This document shows positions 16,251 to 23,387 of a stretch of DNA of 23,387 bases, one piece after another (position 1 is the first letter of the stretch; every line of letters begins with the position of its first letter). The stretch is from an uncultured Collinsella sp. Lineage in GTDB: Bacteria > Actinomycetota > Coriobacteriia > Coriobacteriales > Coriobacteriaceae. The translations under genes and the position numbers were made by a program. The notes beneath the pieces are model-generated. The model worked only from the letters and a program-made list of their open reading frames with translations, did not search any database and was not told where the DNA came from. The stretch is taken from the NCBI GenBank assembly GCA_958447915.1, contig CAUDCB010000009.1:1-23387 (forward strand), read 5' to 3'.

Positions 16251-17129
16251 ATGCGAGAGGAGTTTGGCGCCGAGCCCGTGGGGGCATTCTCGATGTCGCA
16301 TCCGGCTGTGCCGGCACTCTATATAGTGCTGACGCTGGGGCTCACCATGTTCTCGATGCAGCCGGTGCTGATTGCGCTGTCGCTCGTAGGCGGGTTGGCG
16401 TATGGATTTGCGACGCGCGGTGCTGCACGCACGCTAGGCGCACTTCGCTGGCAGCTGCCGGTGATTTTGATCATTGCACTGGTCAACCCGCTGTTTAGTG
16501 CATCGGGCTCGACCGAGCTTTTCCATATTGGCATGCGCGCAGTGTATTTGGAGAGCATGGTATACGGCCTGTGTATGGGCGGGCTGTTTGTGGCGAGCGT
16601 GCTGTGGTTTGAGGCCGCGGCGTCGATGCTCGAATACGACAAGGTGCTCGCGTTGCTGGGCAACGCCGCGCCGGTGCTCGCGCTCATGATCTCGATGTGC
16701 ATGCGGCTTATCCCGCAGTTTTTGCGCCGCGGCCGCACGGTGCTGGCGGTGCAGGACGCGATCGATGTGCCGGGGCGCGCGCCGGCTGACCCCGTGCGCT
16801 CGCGCCTGCGGGCGTCGAGCGTGCTGATGGGCTGGGGCATGGAAGATTCGCTTGAGCGCGCGGATGCCATGCGCTCGCGCGGGTGGGGTGCTGCGCCGCG
16901 CCGTACGACGTATGCGCGGTATCGGCTGAGGCGCGGCGATGTTGCCGCGCTGGTTGGACTTGCAGTGTTTGGTGCCGCCGCGGTGGCGGTGGCATGGACC
17001 GCGACAACGCAGTATTCGTTTTACCCGCAGCTTTCGGTGCCCGCGCCGTGGCTGGGCTATGTCGTGTACGCTGCCTGGATGGTGCTGCCCTGCGTGCTGC
17101 ATGCGATCGATGAGAAGAGGTTCGGCTGA
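16251..17129 (+). CDS. ecfT: ECF transporter transmembrane component EcfT (CbiQ family)
   Basis: The protein is the membrane scaffold that couples the two ATPase domains to a substrate-binding S component. From ATG 16251 it has 292 aa. Hydrophobic helices at the N terminus (ALYIVLTLGLTMFS and onward) and cytosolic coupling helices are visible. The second family coupling motif appears as ADAMRSRGW; the first is probably in IPQFLRRGR. The start is uncertain. The frame is open back to GTG 16071, and ATG 16149 or GTG 16242 are possible; the extra residues are Arg/Leu-rich and not typical of EcfT. The stop overlaps the next gene's start (TGATG), so the two are translationally coupled. It forms one operon with the ATPase and the S component. 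Confidence 0.82.
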   Translation: MREEFGAEPVGAFSMSHPAVPALYIVLTLGLTMFSMQPVLIALSLVGGLAYGFATRGAARTLGALRWQLPVILIIALVNPLFSASGSTELFHIGMRAVYLESMVYGLCMGGLFVASVLWFEAAASMLEYDKVLALLGNAAPVLALMISMCMRLIPQFLRRGRTVLAVQDAIDVPGRAPADPVRSRLRASSVLMGWGMEDSLERADAMRSRGWGAAPRRTTYARYRLRRGDVAALVGLAVFGAAAVAVAWTATTQYSFYPQLSVPAPWLGYVVYAAWMVLPCVLHAIDEKRFG

Positions 17130-18772
17130 TGGCTCGGTTGGATAGTGGCCCGGTGTCGGGCGCGGCGTGCGACCCGGATATGCCGGCGATTGAGGTGCGG
17201 AGCCTGAGCTTTACCTACCCCGGGGCTGATGCTGCGGTGCTCGAGGGGCTCGACTGGTCTGTCCCCCAAGGCGCGTTTGCGCTGCTCGTTGGTGGTACCG
17301 GGTCGGGTAAGTCGACGCTGCTCTCGCTGCTTAAGCCCGAGATTGCGCCGACGGGTGAGTGTACCGGCGAGCTGCGCGTGCTGGGCGAGAACGTTGCCGA
17401 CATGGACGTGCGCGCGTCTGCGGAGCGCGTGGGCTACGTGTTTCAGGATCCCGAGAACCAGATTGTGTGCGAGACCGTGTGGCACGAGATGGCGTTTGGC
17501 CTGGAAAACTTAGGCATGTCGCGCGACGAGATGCGCCGCCGTGTTGCCGAGACCAGCTATTTCTTTGGTCTGGAGGACTGGCTTCATCGCGATACCGATA
17601 CGCTTTCGGGTGGCCGCAAACAGCTGCTGTCGCTTGCCGCCGTCCTGGCGCTGCGTCCGCGTGTGCTGCTACTCGACGAGCCCACGTCTCAGCTCGATCC
17701 CGTTGCCGAGAAGAATTTTCTGCACGCGCTGTTTCGCGTGAACCGTGAGCTGGGCTGCACGGTTGTTGTGGCTACGCATCAACCGCGGCCGATGCTCGAG
17801 TATGCGACGTGTGCGTACCGGATGGAGGGCGGTCGCGTGCGCGAGGTGGCGGATATGGCTTCTTTGGGACGCCGAGAATCGCTGTTTTCCGATGACATGT
17901 TGGGGTGGGGTGCCATCCGATGTGCAAAAAACGGAGTATTCAGCAGGCGTGAGGACAATTTGGGCTCTCTGGAGCCGCCCGGGGACGTATCGAGCGCGAA
18001 AAAAAGTTCGGAATTGGACAAATCGTCCGAATTTGTGGCGCAAACGTCGCTCGAGAACGGCTCGGAAGCCTTCCCACGCACGGATGAAAGCAGAATACTC
18101 CAAAAAATGCACGGCGGATCGGCTACCACCCTGTCGGAAGGCTGGTTTCGCTACGATCGCGCGGGCGGTTGGGTGCTGCGCGGGCTCGACGTGACGTTTT
18201 CGGCCGGCGCGGTGCATGCGGTCGTGGGCGGAAACGGCTGCGGCAAGTCGACGACGCTCTCGGTGCTGGCCAAGACCGCCAAGCTGCAGCGCGGCCGCAT
18301 GGTGCGTGGAGCGGCTTCGGCGGCGTTGCTGCCACAGAATCCCAAGGCCCTGCTGGTCGCCGAGACGGTTCGCGATGAGCTGATGGAATGGGCCTCGACC
18401 TGCGGATATGACGAGAACTTGGCGCGGGAGCGTGCGGCGCAACTGGGATTGGACGGCCTGGAGACGCGCCACCCCTACGACCTCTCGGGCGGACAGCGCC
18501 AGCTGCTCGCGCTGGCAAAGCTGCTGCTGATTGGCCCCGAGCTGCTGCTGCTTGACGAGCCCACGAAGGGCTTGGACCTGGAGAGCCGCCGCATCATCGC
18601 CCGCGCCCTGCGTGGCCATGCGAATGCCGGCGGTACCGTCATCATGGCCACGCACGACTTAGACTTTGCCGAGCAGGTGTCCGACGACGTCGCCATGATG
18701 TTTGACGGCGAGATTGCCTGCATGGAGCCCCCGGCCGACTTCTTTGCCGACAACGTGTTCTATAGGGCGTGA
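17129..18772 (+). CDS. ECF transporter ATPase, EcfA1-EcfA2 fusion
   Basis: This 547-aa protein is two ABC ATPase domains in one chain, replacing the usual separate EcfA1 and EcfA2. Domain 1 has Walker A GGTGSGKST (about 55), signature LSGGRKQ (about 158) and Walker B VLLLDEPT. Domain 2 has Walker A GGNGCGKST (about 367), signature LSGGQRQ (about 452), Walker B LLLLDEPT and the switch His in ATHD. The linker (about 262-332) is polar, Ser/Glu/Lys-rich and unlike either domain. At DNA level it coincides with a nested quasi-palindrome at 17912-18122, so it may derive from a repeat inserted in frame. The start overlaps ecfT by one base and the S-component gene follows after four bases. The protein energises uptake of the S-component substrate. 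Confidence 0.92.
   Translation: MARLDSGPVSGAACDPDMPAIEVRSLSFTYPGADAAVLEGLDWSVPQGAFALLVGGTGSGKSTLLSLLKPEIAPTGECTGELRVLGENVADMDVRASAERVGYVFQDPENQIVCETVWHEMAFGLENLGMSRDEMRRRVAETSYFFGLEDWLHRDTDTLSGGRKQLLSLAAVLALRPRVLLLDEPTSQLDPVAEKNFLHALFRVNRELGCTVVVATHQPRPMLEYATCAYRMEGGRVREVADMASLGRRESLFSDDMLGWGAIRCAKNGVFSRREDNLGSLEPPGDVSSAKKSSELDKSSEFVAQTSLENGSEAFPRTDESRILQKMHGGSATTLSEGWFRYDRAGGWVLRGLDVTFSAGAVHAVVGGNGCGKSTTLSVLAKTAKLQRGRMVRGAASAALLPQNPKALLVAETVRDELMEWASTCGYDENLARERAAQLGLDGLETRHPYDLSGGQRQLLALAKLLLIGPELLLLDEPTKGLDLESRRIIARALRGHANAGGTVIMATHDLDFAEQVSDDVAMMFDGEIACMEPPADFFADNVFYRA
17912..18122. repeat. Nested quasi-palindrome inside the ATPase gene
   Basis: Matching arms run inward symmetrically: GCC/GGC (17912, 18120), CCG/CGG, GTGCA/TGCAC (17922-17926, 18108-18112), GGAGTATTC/GAATACTCC (17933-17941, 18093-18101), GAGCCG/CGGCTC (17972-17977, 18058-18063), CGAGCG/CGCTCG (17991-17996, 18048-18053) and GGAC/GTCC around a five-base apex (18020-18024). 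All are read through in frame as the interdomain linker. The A/T-rich runs at the arms differ from the surrounding codon use. Confidence 0.75.
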
Positions 18773-18776
18773 TGGG

Positions 18777-19490
18777 ATGACGGACTGTCGTTTCTCGCGC
18801 TTGCTTGCAAAACTGGAGATCCCGCTGCTGCTGGCGGTGCCAGCCGTGATGGCTGCGGCGTTGCTGGCGGGCGTTGAGCAGGCAGCGTTGGCCATGCTTG
18901 TCGTGGTGGCGCTGGTGCTTGCGCTGTTCTTTGCGGGTTACGAGGTGTCGCGCCCGGGCCTGCGCCAGATTATGCCCACGCTGGTGTTGGCGGCGTTGGC
19001 CGCGGCGGGGCGCATCTTGTTTGGCCCCATTCCCGACTTTAAACCGGTGAGCGCCATCGCCATTATCGCGGGGGCGACGCTTGGTCGCCGCAATGGTTTT
19101 ATGGTTGGCGCGCTGGCGGCGCTGACCAGCAATTTCTTTTTTGGACAGGGCATGTGGACGCCGTGGCAGATGTATGCTTGGGGTCTGGTTGGCTATGTTG
19201 GCGGCGCGCTGGCGCATGCGGGCGCGTTCGACCGTGCGGATGGAACCGTGCGCATGCCGGCGCTGATGGCGTACGGCTTTGCCTCGGGCTTGCTCTACGG
19301 CGTTGTGATCAACGCGTATGACATCATCGGTTTTGTTCAACCGCTCACGTGGGCGGGCGCCATAGCGCGTCTTGCTACGGCGGTGCCGTTCGACATCACG
19401 CATGGCCTCGCGACCTGCGTGTTCTTGGCCGCTCTGTACAAGCCCTGGTGTCGCCGCATCAACCGCGTCGTCGTGAAGTACGGGCTGTAG
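18777..19490 (+). CDS. ECF transporter S component, substrate unassigned
   Basis: This 237-aa membrane protein has about six hydrophobic helices. It carries the segment GPIPDFKPVSAIAIIAGATL, then SNFFFGQGMWTPWQM, which fits the ECF S-component superfamily. It binds the substrate for the EcfT/EcfA module encoded just upstream. I chose ATG 18777, four bases after the ATPase stop codon; the site is weak and coupling from the upstream gene is likely. The substrate cannot be told from the sequence: the gene is not clearly BioY, RibU, ThiT or FolT, and no riboswitch or biosynthetic gene gives a clue. A cobalamin-type or other vitamin-precursor substrate is possible. Confidence 0.8.
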   Translation: MTDCRFSRLLAKLEIPLLLAVPAVMAAALLAGVEQAALAMLVVVALVLALFFAGYEVSRPGLRQIMPTLVLAALAAAGRILFGPIPDFKPVSAIAIIAGATLGRRNGFMVGALAALTSNFFFGQGMWTPWQMYAWGLVGYVGGALAHAGAFDRADGTVRMPALMAYGFASGLLYGVVINAYDIIGFVQPLTWAGAIARLATAVPFDITHGLATCVFLAALYKPWCRRINRVVVKYGL

Positions 19491-19529
19491 GGCTGGTTGC
19501 GCCGGGGCGGGAATCAATACTGCCGAAGT

Positions 19530-19697
19530 GCCATTTCAAAACTATGCCGGTTTACGGGGCTAGATTGGCACAGGCAGACCATACCGGCTTTTTTCGAAAT
19601 AGAGCAAACCGTTTACCTGCGGTTTTATTATTTCGGAATTGCGTATGGTTGGGGATTCGCGATTTATCCCCGTAAACCGGCGTAGTTTTGAAATGGC
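19530..19697. mobile_element. 168-bp MITE-like hairpin element with 30-bp inverted ends
   Basis: The ends at 19530-19559 and 19668-19697 are inverted repeats matching at 29 of 30 positions, beginning GCCATTTCAAAACTA. Inner stems continue the fold: ACCATAC/GTATGGT, CGAAATA/TATTTCG and AAACCG/CGGTTT. It encodes no protein and is more A/T-rich than its surroundings. I see no clear target-site duplication. It lies 39 bp after the S-component gene, so it may also end that transcript. Confidence 0.7.
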
Positions 19698-19731
19698 CGG
19701 TTGATATGACGGGCATCATAGCCCTCAGAGG

Positions 19732-19784
19732 GTCAATTGATCCGTTTTCTTCCGTCCCCAGACGTCCCCAGGGAATCAGTTGAC
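19732..19784. repeat. Imperfect palindrome with GGGGAC motifs on the minus strand
   Basis: GTCAATTGAT (19732-19741) and ATCAGTTGAC (19775-19784) pair at 9 of 10 positions. The loop holds two CGTCCCCAG copies, GGGGACG on the minus strand, reminiscent of the palindrome family elsewhere in the window. Just upstream, GGGC-ATCATA-GCCC (19711-19724) and CCCTC-A-GAGGG are two short hairpins. Confidence 0.45.
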
Positions 19785-19787
19785 GGC

Positions 19788-19955
19788 GCTCGCCACGAAA
19801 CTGGCCCATCTACTACGTTTAGCCCGACACCCCCAAGCACAACCGCGTTTTATGAAAAACCGCAGGCTTTCTACCTGCGGTTTTCTTTTTGCGTTGTTCG
19901 CTGTGGTTGAGGATGGCGGCCTAAACGTAGTAGATGGGCAGGTTTCGTGGCGGGC
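19788..19955. repeat. 168-bp inverted-repeat element with a terminator at its apex
   Basis: The outer arms, 19788-19822 and 19921-19955, are 35-bp inverted repeats differing at three positions; both contain CCATCTACTACGTTTAG or its complement. The interior carries a rho-independent terminator (19856-19890). It contains no coding sequence. An IS3-family remnant begins 20 bp to the right. Confidence 0.7.
19856..19890 (+). terminator. Rho-independent terminator
   Basis: AAAACCGCAGG and CCTGCGGTTTT form a perfect 11-bp stem with a seven-base loop, followed by CTTTTT. A-runs on the other side make it potentially bidirectional. It lies at the apex of the 168-bp inverted repeat and could end the ECF operon transcript. 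Confidence 0.8.
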
Positions 19956-19974
19956 GGGTTGCGCGAACACGCTC

Positions 19975-20929
19975 GGGGGTGCGGACAGAAAGTTGGACCG
20001 CGGGGCGGTCCGGACTGGAGGTTCGCATGTACAGCAGGGAGAAGGTCGAGCTCTTCCTCCTGGCGACGGAGGACGGCATGGGGCCCACTGCCGCCGCGGA
20101 GTTCGCGGGGGTCTCGGTGGGCGCGGCCAAGAAGTGGGCGACGGGGCACCTCCCGCACAGCTACACCGGGGCGCGCTGTAGAATCGTGGCGAGGGAACCG
20201 CCACGGAAGGAGGCCAGCTTGGGCCCCGACAAGTCGATCTACGCCCCGCCGGCGACCGGCCCGCTCGCCGGGCTCAACGAGGACCAGATAGAGAACCTGC
20301 TGCTCAGGGCGGTGTTGGCCGACCTAAAAGCGGAAGGGTGGGACCCGGCTTCGATCTCGAACAGGAGCAAGTGCGAGCTCGGCGAGAGATTGAGGCGGGC
20401 GACCGCCCTGCCCCTCCGCTCGATCACAGGTTTCTTGAGGATATCGAAGAGCTCCTATGAGTACTGGAGGCCCCGCGTCGCCGCGCCGCGCGACCGCGAC
20501 GCCGACATACGCGACCGCGTGGTGCGCATCTTCCGCGAGGGCTCGGGGTGCTGGGGGTACCGCACCGTCTGGGCGCGCCTGCGCCGCGAGGGCGTCCGCG
20601 CCAGCGAGAAGCGCGTGGCCCGCGTGATGCGCGAGGAGGGCCTCGAGGTCGTCTACAACAAGAGGCGCGCCCGGGGCTACAGCTCCTACGCCGGCGAGGT
20701 CTCCAAGGCGCCGGAGAACCTCGTGAACAGGAATTTCCACGCCGACGAGCCCAACCGGCTGTGGCTCACCGACATCACCGAGTTCAGGCTCCCGGGCGGC
20801 GAGAAGGTCTACCTCGTGTACTATCGGGACGGGCGCATCAAGAAGTCCCTCGAGTGGCTGAGCCCGATGGAGTACCGCAGGAAGCTTGGATACGCCTAGG
20901 CGCGGTCCAAGAAATCGTCCGCACCCCCC
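19975..20929 (+). mobile_element. IS3-family insertion sequence remnant, internally deleted
   Basis: The ends are inverted: GGTGCGGAC and TTGGACCGCG occur in the same order and spacing at the left end (from about 19978) and, on the minus strand, at the right end (to about 20925), with six mismatched bases between. TG and CA termini suit IS3 elements. CTC occurs just outside each end and may be a 3-bp target duplication, though G- and C-runs blur the borders. At about 0.95 kb it is shorter than the usual 1.2-1.5 kb because the transposase gene has lost its middle. Confidence 0.75.
20027..20899 (+). pseudogene. IS3-family transposase with in-frame loss of most of the DDE domain
   Basis: The frame encodes 290 aa from ATG 20027 (TGGAGG upstream). 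The N-terminal part is a helix-turn-helix (TAAAEFAGVSVGAAKKWA). The middle is the OrfB-type HTH_21 region (GCWGYRTVWARLRREGVRAS). The integrase core begins normally, with the first catalytic Asp at about 249 in RLWLTDITEF. After GGEKVYL the sequence jumps to VYYRDGRIKKSLEWLSPMEY, the extreme C terminus of the family. About 100 or more residues, including the second Asp and the Glu, are missing while the frame is kept. The product cannot transpose. It could still bind the ends. Arg AGG codons are more frequent than in neighbours, consistent with transfer. Confidence 0.85.
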
Positions 20930-20981
20930 CTCGCAAGACGAAAACGACCCGCCTTTCTCCGCCTTTGGGAGATCAGTTGGG

Positions 20982-21800
20982 CTAGAGCTCCAGGGCGAGC
21001 GTGACGGGGCAGTGGTCGCTGCCGAAGATGTCGCCGCGGATGCCGGTGTCGCGTACGTTGCCGGCGATTGCGTCGCTCACCAGGAAGTAATCGATGCGCC
21101 AACCTGCGTTGTTCTTGCGGGCATTAAAGCGGTAGCTCCACCAGCTGTAGACGCCCTCGACGTCCGGATTGGCTGCGCGCCAAGTGTCGGTAAAACCGGC
21201 GTCGAGCAGCTCGGTAAACTTGCCACGCTCCTCGTCCGAAAAGCCTGCGTTGCCGCGGTTGGACTTGGGGTTCTTAAGGTCGATCTCCTCGTGAGCCACG
21301 TTAAAGTCGCCGCAGGTCACCACGGGCTTTCCGGTTTCGCGCTCAAGCGCGCTCAAAAAGCCGCGATAGGCATCGTCCCAAGCCATGCGCACGTCGATGC
21401 GCGCGAGCTCATTTTGGGCGTTGGGCGTATAGACGTCCACAAACCAAAACTTGTCGAACTCGAGCGCGCAGACGCGGCCCTCGGTTGCGGCTTGGGCGAC
21501 GAGCTCGGCGGCCCCACCCTCGCCGGCGTAGGGCAGCAGTGCATCGGCGCGCAGCACGCGCAGCGGTTCCTGGCGGCTAAAGACCGCGGTGCCCGAGTAG
21601 CCCTTGCGCTCGGCGTAGCTCCAGGTTTGGTGATAGCCGGGCAGGTCGATATCGACCTGGCCCTCCTGCAGCTTGGTTTCCTGCAGCGCTAGGATATCGA
21701 CATCGAGTTCCTGTGCGATCTGGGTAAAGCTCGGGTCCTTTTTGAGCACGGCGCGCAGACCGTTAACGTTCCACGAGGCAAAGGTGTAAGTCTGAGGCAT
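20982..21800 (-). CDS. xth: Exodeoxyribonuclease III / AP endonuclease
   Basis: The 272-aa enzyme cuts DNA at abasic sites and trims 3' ends in base excision repair. Family motifs are WNVNGLRA (10-17), LQETK with the metal-binding Glu (E41), YSGTAVFSR, CGDFNVAHEEIDL, and near the C terminus WRIDYFLVS and GSDHCPV with the catalytic Asp-His pair. ATG 21800 has AAAGGACACC upstream. It is divergent from the sirtuin gene. A weak hairpin (TCTCC/GGAGA near 20957-20973) follows the stop codon on the minus strand. Confidence 0.95.
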   Translation of the reverse strand: MPQTYTFASWNVNGLRAVLKKDPSFTQIAQELDVDILALQETKLQEGQVDIDLPGYHQTWSYAERKGYSGTAVFSRQEPLRVLRADALLPYAGEGGAAELVAQAATEGRVCALEFDKFWFVDVYTPNAQNELARIDVRMAWDDAYRGFLSALERETGKPVVTCGDFNVAHEEIDLKNPKSNRGNAGFSDEERGKFTELLDAGFTDTWRAANPDVEGVYSWWSYRFNARKNNAGWRIDYFLVSDAIAGNVRDTGIRGDIFGSDHCPVTLALEL

Positions 21801-21913
21801 GGTGTCCTTTCGACGGGGTTGGCAGGCTTAAGATTAACGCAACTAGAGCGGGGCGGAGTCCGCGAGTGATAGTGCGAACGCCGCCGTCCCGGAGACACGG
21901 ACGGAGGACATAT

Positions 21914-22666
21914 ATGACGCAGGCAATATCGGATCCCAAACAGGCCTCCGCCGCGCTGGCGGAGCTGTTCGAAACCCATAGCCACGTGGTCTTCTTTGGT
22001 GGCGCGGGCGTTTCCACGGCAAGCGGCATTCCCGATTTCCGCAGCGTGGACGGTCTGTATCACCAGCGGTTTTCCTATCCGCCCGAGACTATGCTCTCGC
22101 ACAGCTTTTACGAGGCGCATCCGGCGGAGTTTTTCGACTTCTACCGGACCAAGATGATCGCGCTGGGCGCCAAGCCCAACCACTGCCACGCCAAGTTGGC
22201 GGAGCTGGAGCGTGCCGGCAAGCTCGACGCCGTGGTGACGCAAAACATCGATGGCCCGCATCAGGCGGCTGGTTCACGGCACGTGTTTGAGCTGCATGGC
22301 TCGGTCCATCGCAACATTTGCCAGTCGTGCGGCGCGGTCTACAGCGCCGAATGGATTTGCGCGCGCGAGCACGAGGATGCCGCGGGTGTGCCCGTGTGCC
22401 CTACGTGCGGCGGTTACATCAAGCCCGATGTGGTGCTCTACGAAGAACCGCTCGATGAGCGTGTGCTTACCGGCGCCGTTGCTGCTATCGCCGCATCCGA
22501 CGCCCTCGTCGTGGGCGGGACCTCGCTCGTGGTGTATCCGGCGGCGGGCCTCACGCGTTACTTTACTGGCGATGCGTTGGCCATTTGCAATTTGGCGCCC
22601 ACCGATCAGGATGCAAATGCCGACCTGCTGATTTCTTGCGACATCGCGGCCGCGTTTGCGTTCTAG
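21914..22666 (+). CDS. NAD-dependent protein deacylase, Sir2 family
   Basis: The 250-aa protein removes acyl groups from lysines using NAD. GGAGVSTASGIPDFRS (29-44) is the NAD-binding loop, TQNIDG (109-114) and catalytic His 128 in ELHGS follow, and Cys 136, 139, 162 and 165 bind zinc. The usual Leu in NIDGLH is Pro here (NIDGPHQ). ATG 21914 is preceded by GGAGG with correct spacing; GTG 21866 is less likely. A small hairpin (CCGTCC 21884-21889, GGACGG 21899-21904) overlaps the ribosome binding site and might dampen translation. The next gene, folP, begins 94 bp downstream. Confidence 0.92.
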   Translation: MTQAISDPKQASAALAELFETHSHVVFFGGAGVSTASGIPDFRSVDGLYHQRFSYPPETMLSHSFYEAHPAEFFDFYRTKMIALGAKPNHCHAKLAELERAGKLDAVVTQNIDGPHQAAGSRHVFELHGSVHRNICQSCGAVYSAEWICAREHEDAAGVPVCPTCGGYIKPDVVLYEEPLDERVLTGAVAAIAASDALVVGGTSLVVYPAAGLTRYFTGDALAICNLAPTDQDANADLLISCDIAAAFAF

Positions 22667-22760
22667 CCCGCGCGCGCGGATACAATAGAAAGACTGATTG
22701 CAAAGCGACCCCGCCGTCAGCGCCCGAGCGCGGCGGCGTGGGCATTTTAGGAGGATGTTC
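22667..22760 (+). promoter_or_regulatory. Gap before folP with a possible -10 and a GC-rich hairpin
   Basis: TACAAT at 22681-22686 could be a -10, with only a poor TTGCGT 19 bp upstream. CCGCCG and CGGCGG form a GC-rich hairpin further down, and AGGAGG precedes ATG 22761. No ORF here is supported. Confidence 0.3.
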
Positions 22761-23387
22761 ATGGCGAACGACAGCAAGACATGGCGGTGCGGAAAGTACG
22801 AGCTCAGCTTTGACCGTCCGCGTATCATGGGCGTCCTCAACGTGACGCCCGATTCGTTTAGCGATGGCGGTGAGCACTTTGACCAGGATGCCGCTATCGA
22901 GTACGGCCTGGCGATGCTCGATGCCGGCGCCGACATCATCGACGTGGGCGGTGAGTCCACGCGCCCCGGCTTTACCCCGGTCAACCCCGACGAGGAGGCG
23001 CGTCGCGTGTTGCCCGTCGTGCGCGCGCTCGCCAAAGAGGGTGCCATCGTCTCGATCGATACGCGTCATGTGGCGGTTGCCAAGGCGGCGGTGCGCTGTG
23101 GTGCTTCGATTGTCAACGACGTGACGGGCTTCACCGATCCCAAGATGGTTGAGTTTGTTAAGACGAGCACCTGCGGCGTTATCGTAATGCACGCCGGCGA
23201 GGTCGCCGCACCCGCACGCACGCACGCGACGGTGCAGCTCGATACCTCGGCTGCGGCGTTTGTTGCCGAGAAGGCACGCGAAGCGGCGGTCGAGGCCGCG
23301 CGCGAGGCCGAGAAGCCGGCCCGTCGCCGTCGCGGCAAGTTGCTGGGCGAGCCCAAGGTTGAAGCCAAGCTTCCGGGCGGTGTGGTA
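22761..23387 (+). CDS. folP: Dihydropteroate synthase, N-terminal part (3' end beyond window)
   Basis: The first 209 residues are present. The enzyme joins 4-aminobenzoate to the pterin diphosphate in folate synthesis. RIMGVLNVTPDSFSDGG (21-37), DVGGESTRPG (61-70), SIDTRH and IVNDVTG (118-123) are the pterin and diphosphate-binding segments. After VIVMHAG (140-146) the family normally continues with a short loop and helix. Here a long Ala/Glu/Arg-rich stretch appears, with KPARRRRGK near 185-193, and continues to the window edge. AGGAGG lies six bases before ATG 22761. The call is secure; the insertion is the odd part. Confidence 0.92.
   Translation, partial: MANDSKTWRCGKYELSFDRPRIMGVLNVTPDSFSDGGEHFDQDAAIEYGLAMLDAGADIIDVGGESTRPGFTPVNPDEEARRVLPVVRALAKEGAIVSIDTRHVAVAKAAVRCGASIVNDVTGFTDPKMVEFVKTSTCGVIVMHAGEVAAPARTHATVQLDTSAAAFVAEKAREAAVEAAREAEKPARRRRGKLLGEPKVEAKLPGGVV

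Noticed and set aside
16042..16317. N-terminal extension of GlmU
   Set aside because: The extra 92 residues lie upstream of a strong ribosome binding site and family-typical start, and overlap the divergent ECF promoter region.

Overview
The window looks like a chromosomal segment of a high-GC member of the Coriobacteriia (Actinomycetota), most likely a gut Collinsella or close relative. This rests on protein character: an NfnAB pair, a single-chain double-ATPase ECF transporter, BspA-like and LA(S/T)TG-anchored surface proteins, and intergenic palindromes with a GGGGACAGG core. No rRNA gene or database search was available to confirm it.

Layout. 1-598 (minus) is the 5' part of a polytopic membrane protein. 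825-9576 (plus) carries two large secreted, probably sortase-anchored surface proteins (658 and 2199 aa) whose last 93 bases are nearly the same. 9577-9982 is a repeat-rich gap with three tandem 80-81 bp inverted-repeat units, a palindrome and a terminator. 9983-12222 (minus) encodes NfnA and NfnB, an electron-bifurcating ferredoxin:NADP+ transhydrogenase. 12582-16041 (minus) holds the housekeeping genes glmU, prs and pth. 16251-19490 (plus) is a compact ECF vitamin-type transporter operon: EcfT, a fused two-domain ATPase and an S component. 19530-20929 is a cluster of repeats: two 168-bp hairpin elements and an IS3-family remnant with an in-frame deletion. 20982-23387 holds xth (minus), a sirtuin deacylase (plus) and the 5' part of folP (plus, runs off the end).

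How the genes fit together. NfnAB links the NADH, NADPH and ferredoxin pools of an anaerobe. GlmU and Prs supply UDP-GlcNAc and PRPP, and Pth recycles peptidyl-tRNA. The ECF operon imports an unidentified small nutrient. The two surface proteins face the outside and are candidates for adhesion or host interaction.

The most unusual material is repeat DNA. A nested quasi-palindrome of about 200 bp sits inside the ATPase gene and is translated in frame as the linker between its two ABC domains. Three more long hairpins, a dispersed palindrome family and the three-unit array fill the intergenic gaps. I did not find a complete defence system, CRISPR array, prophage, tRNA or rRNA gene.
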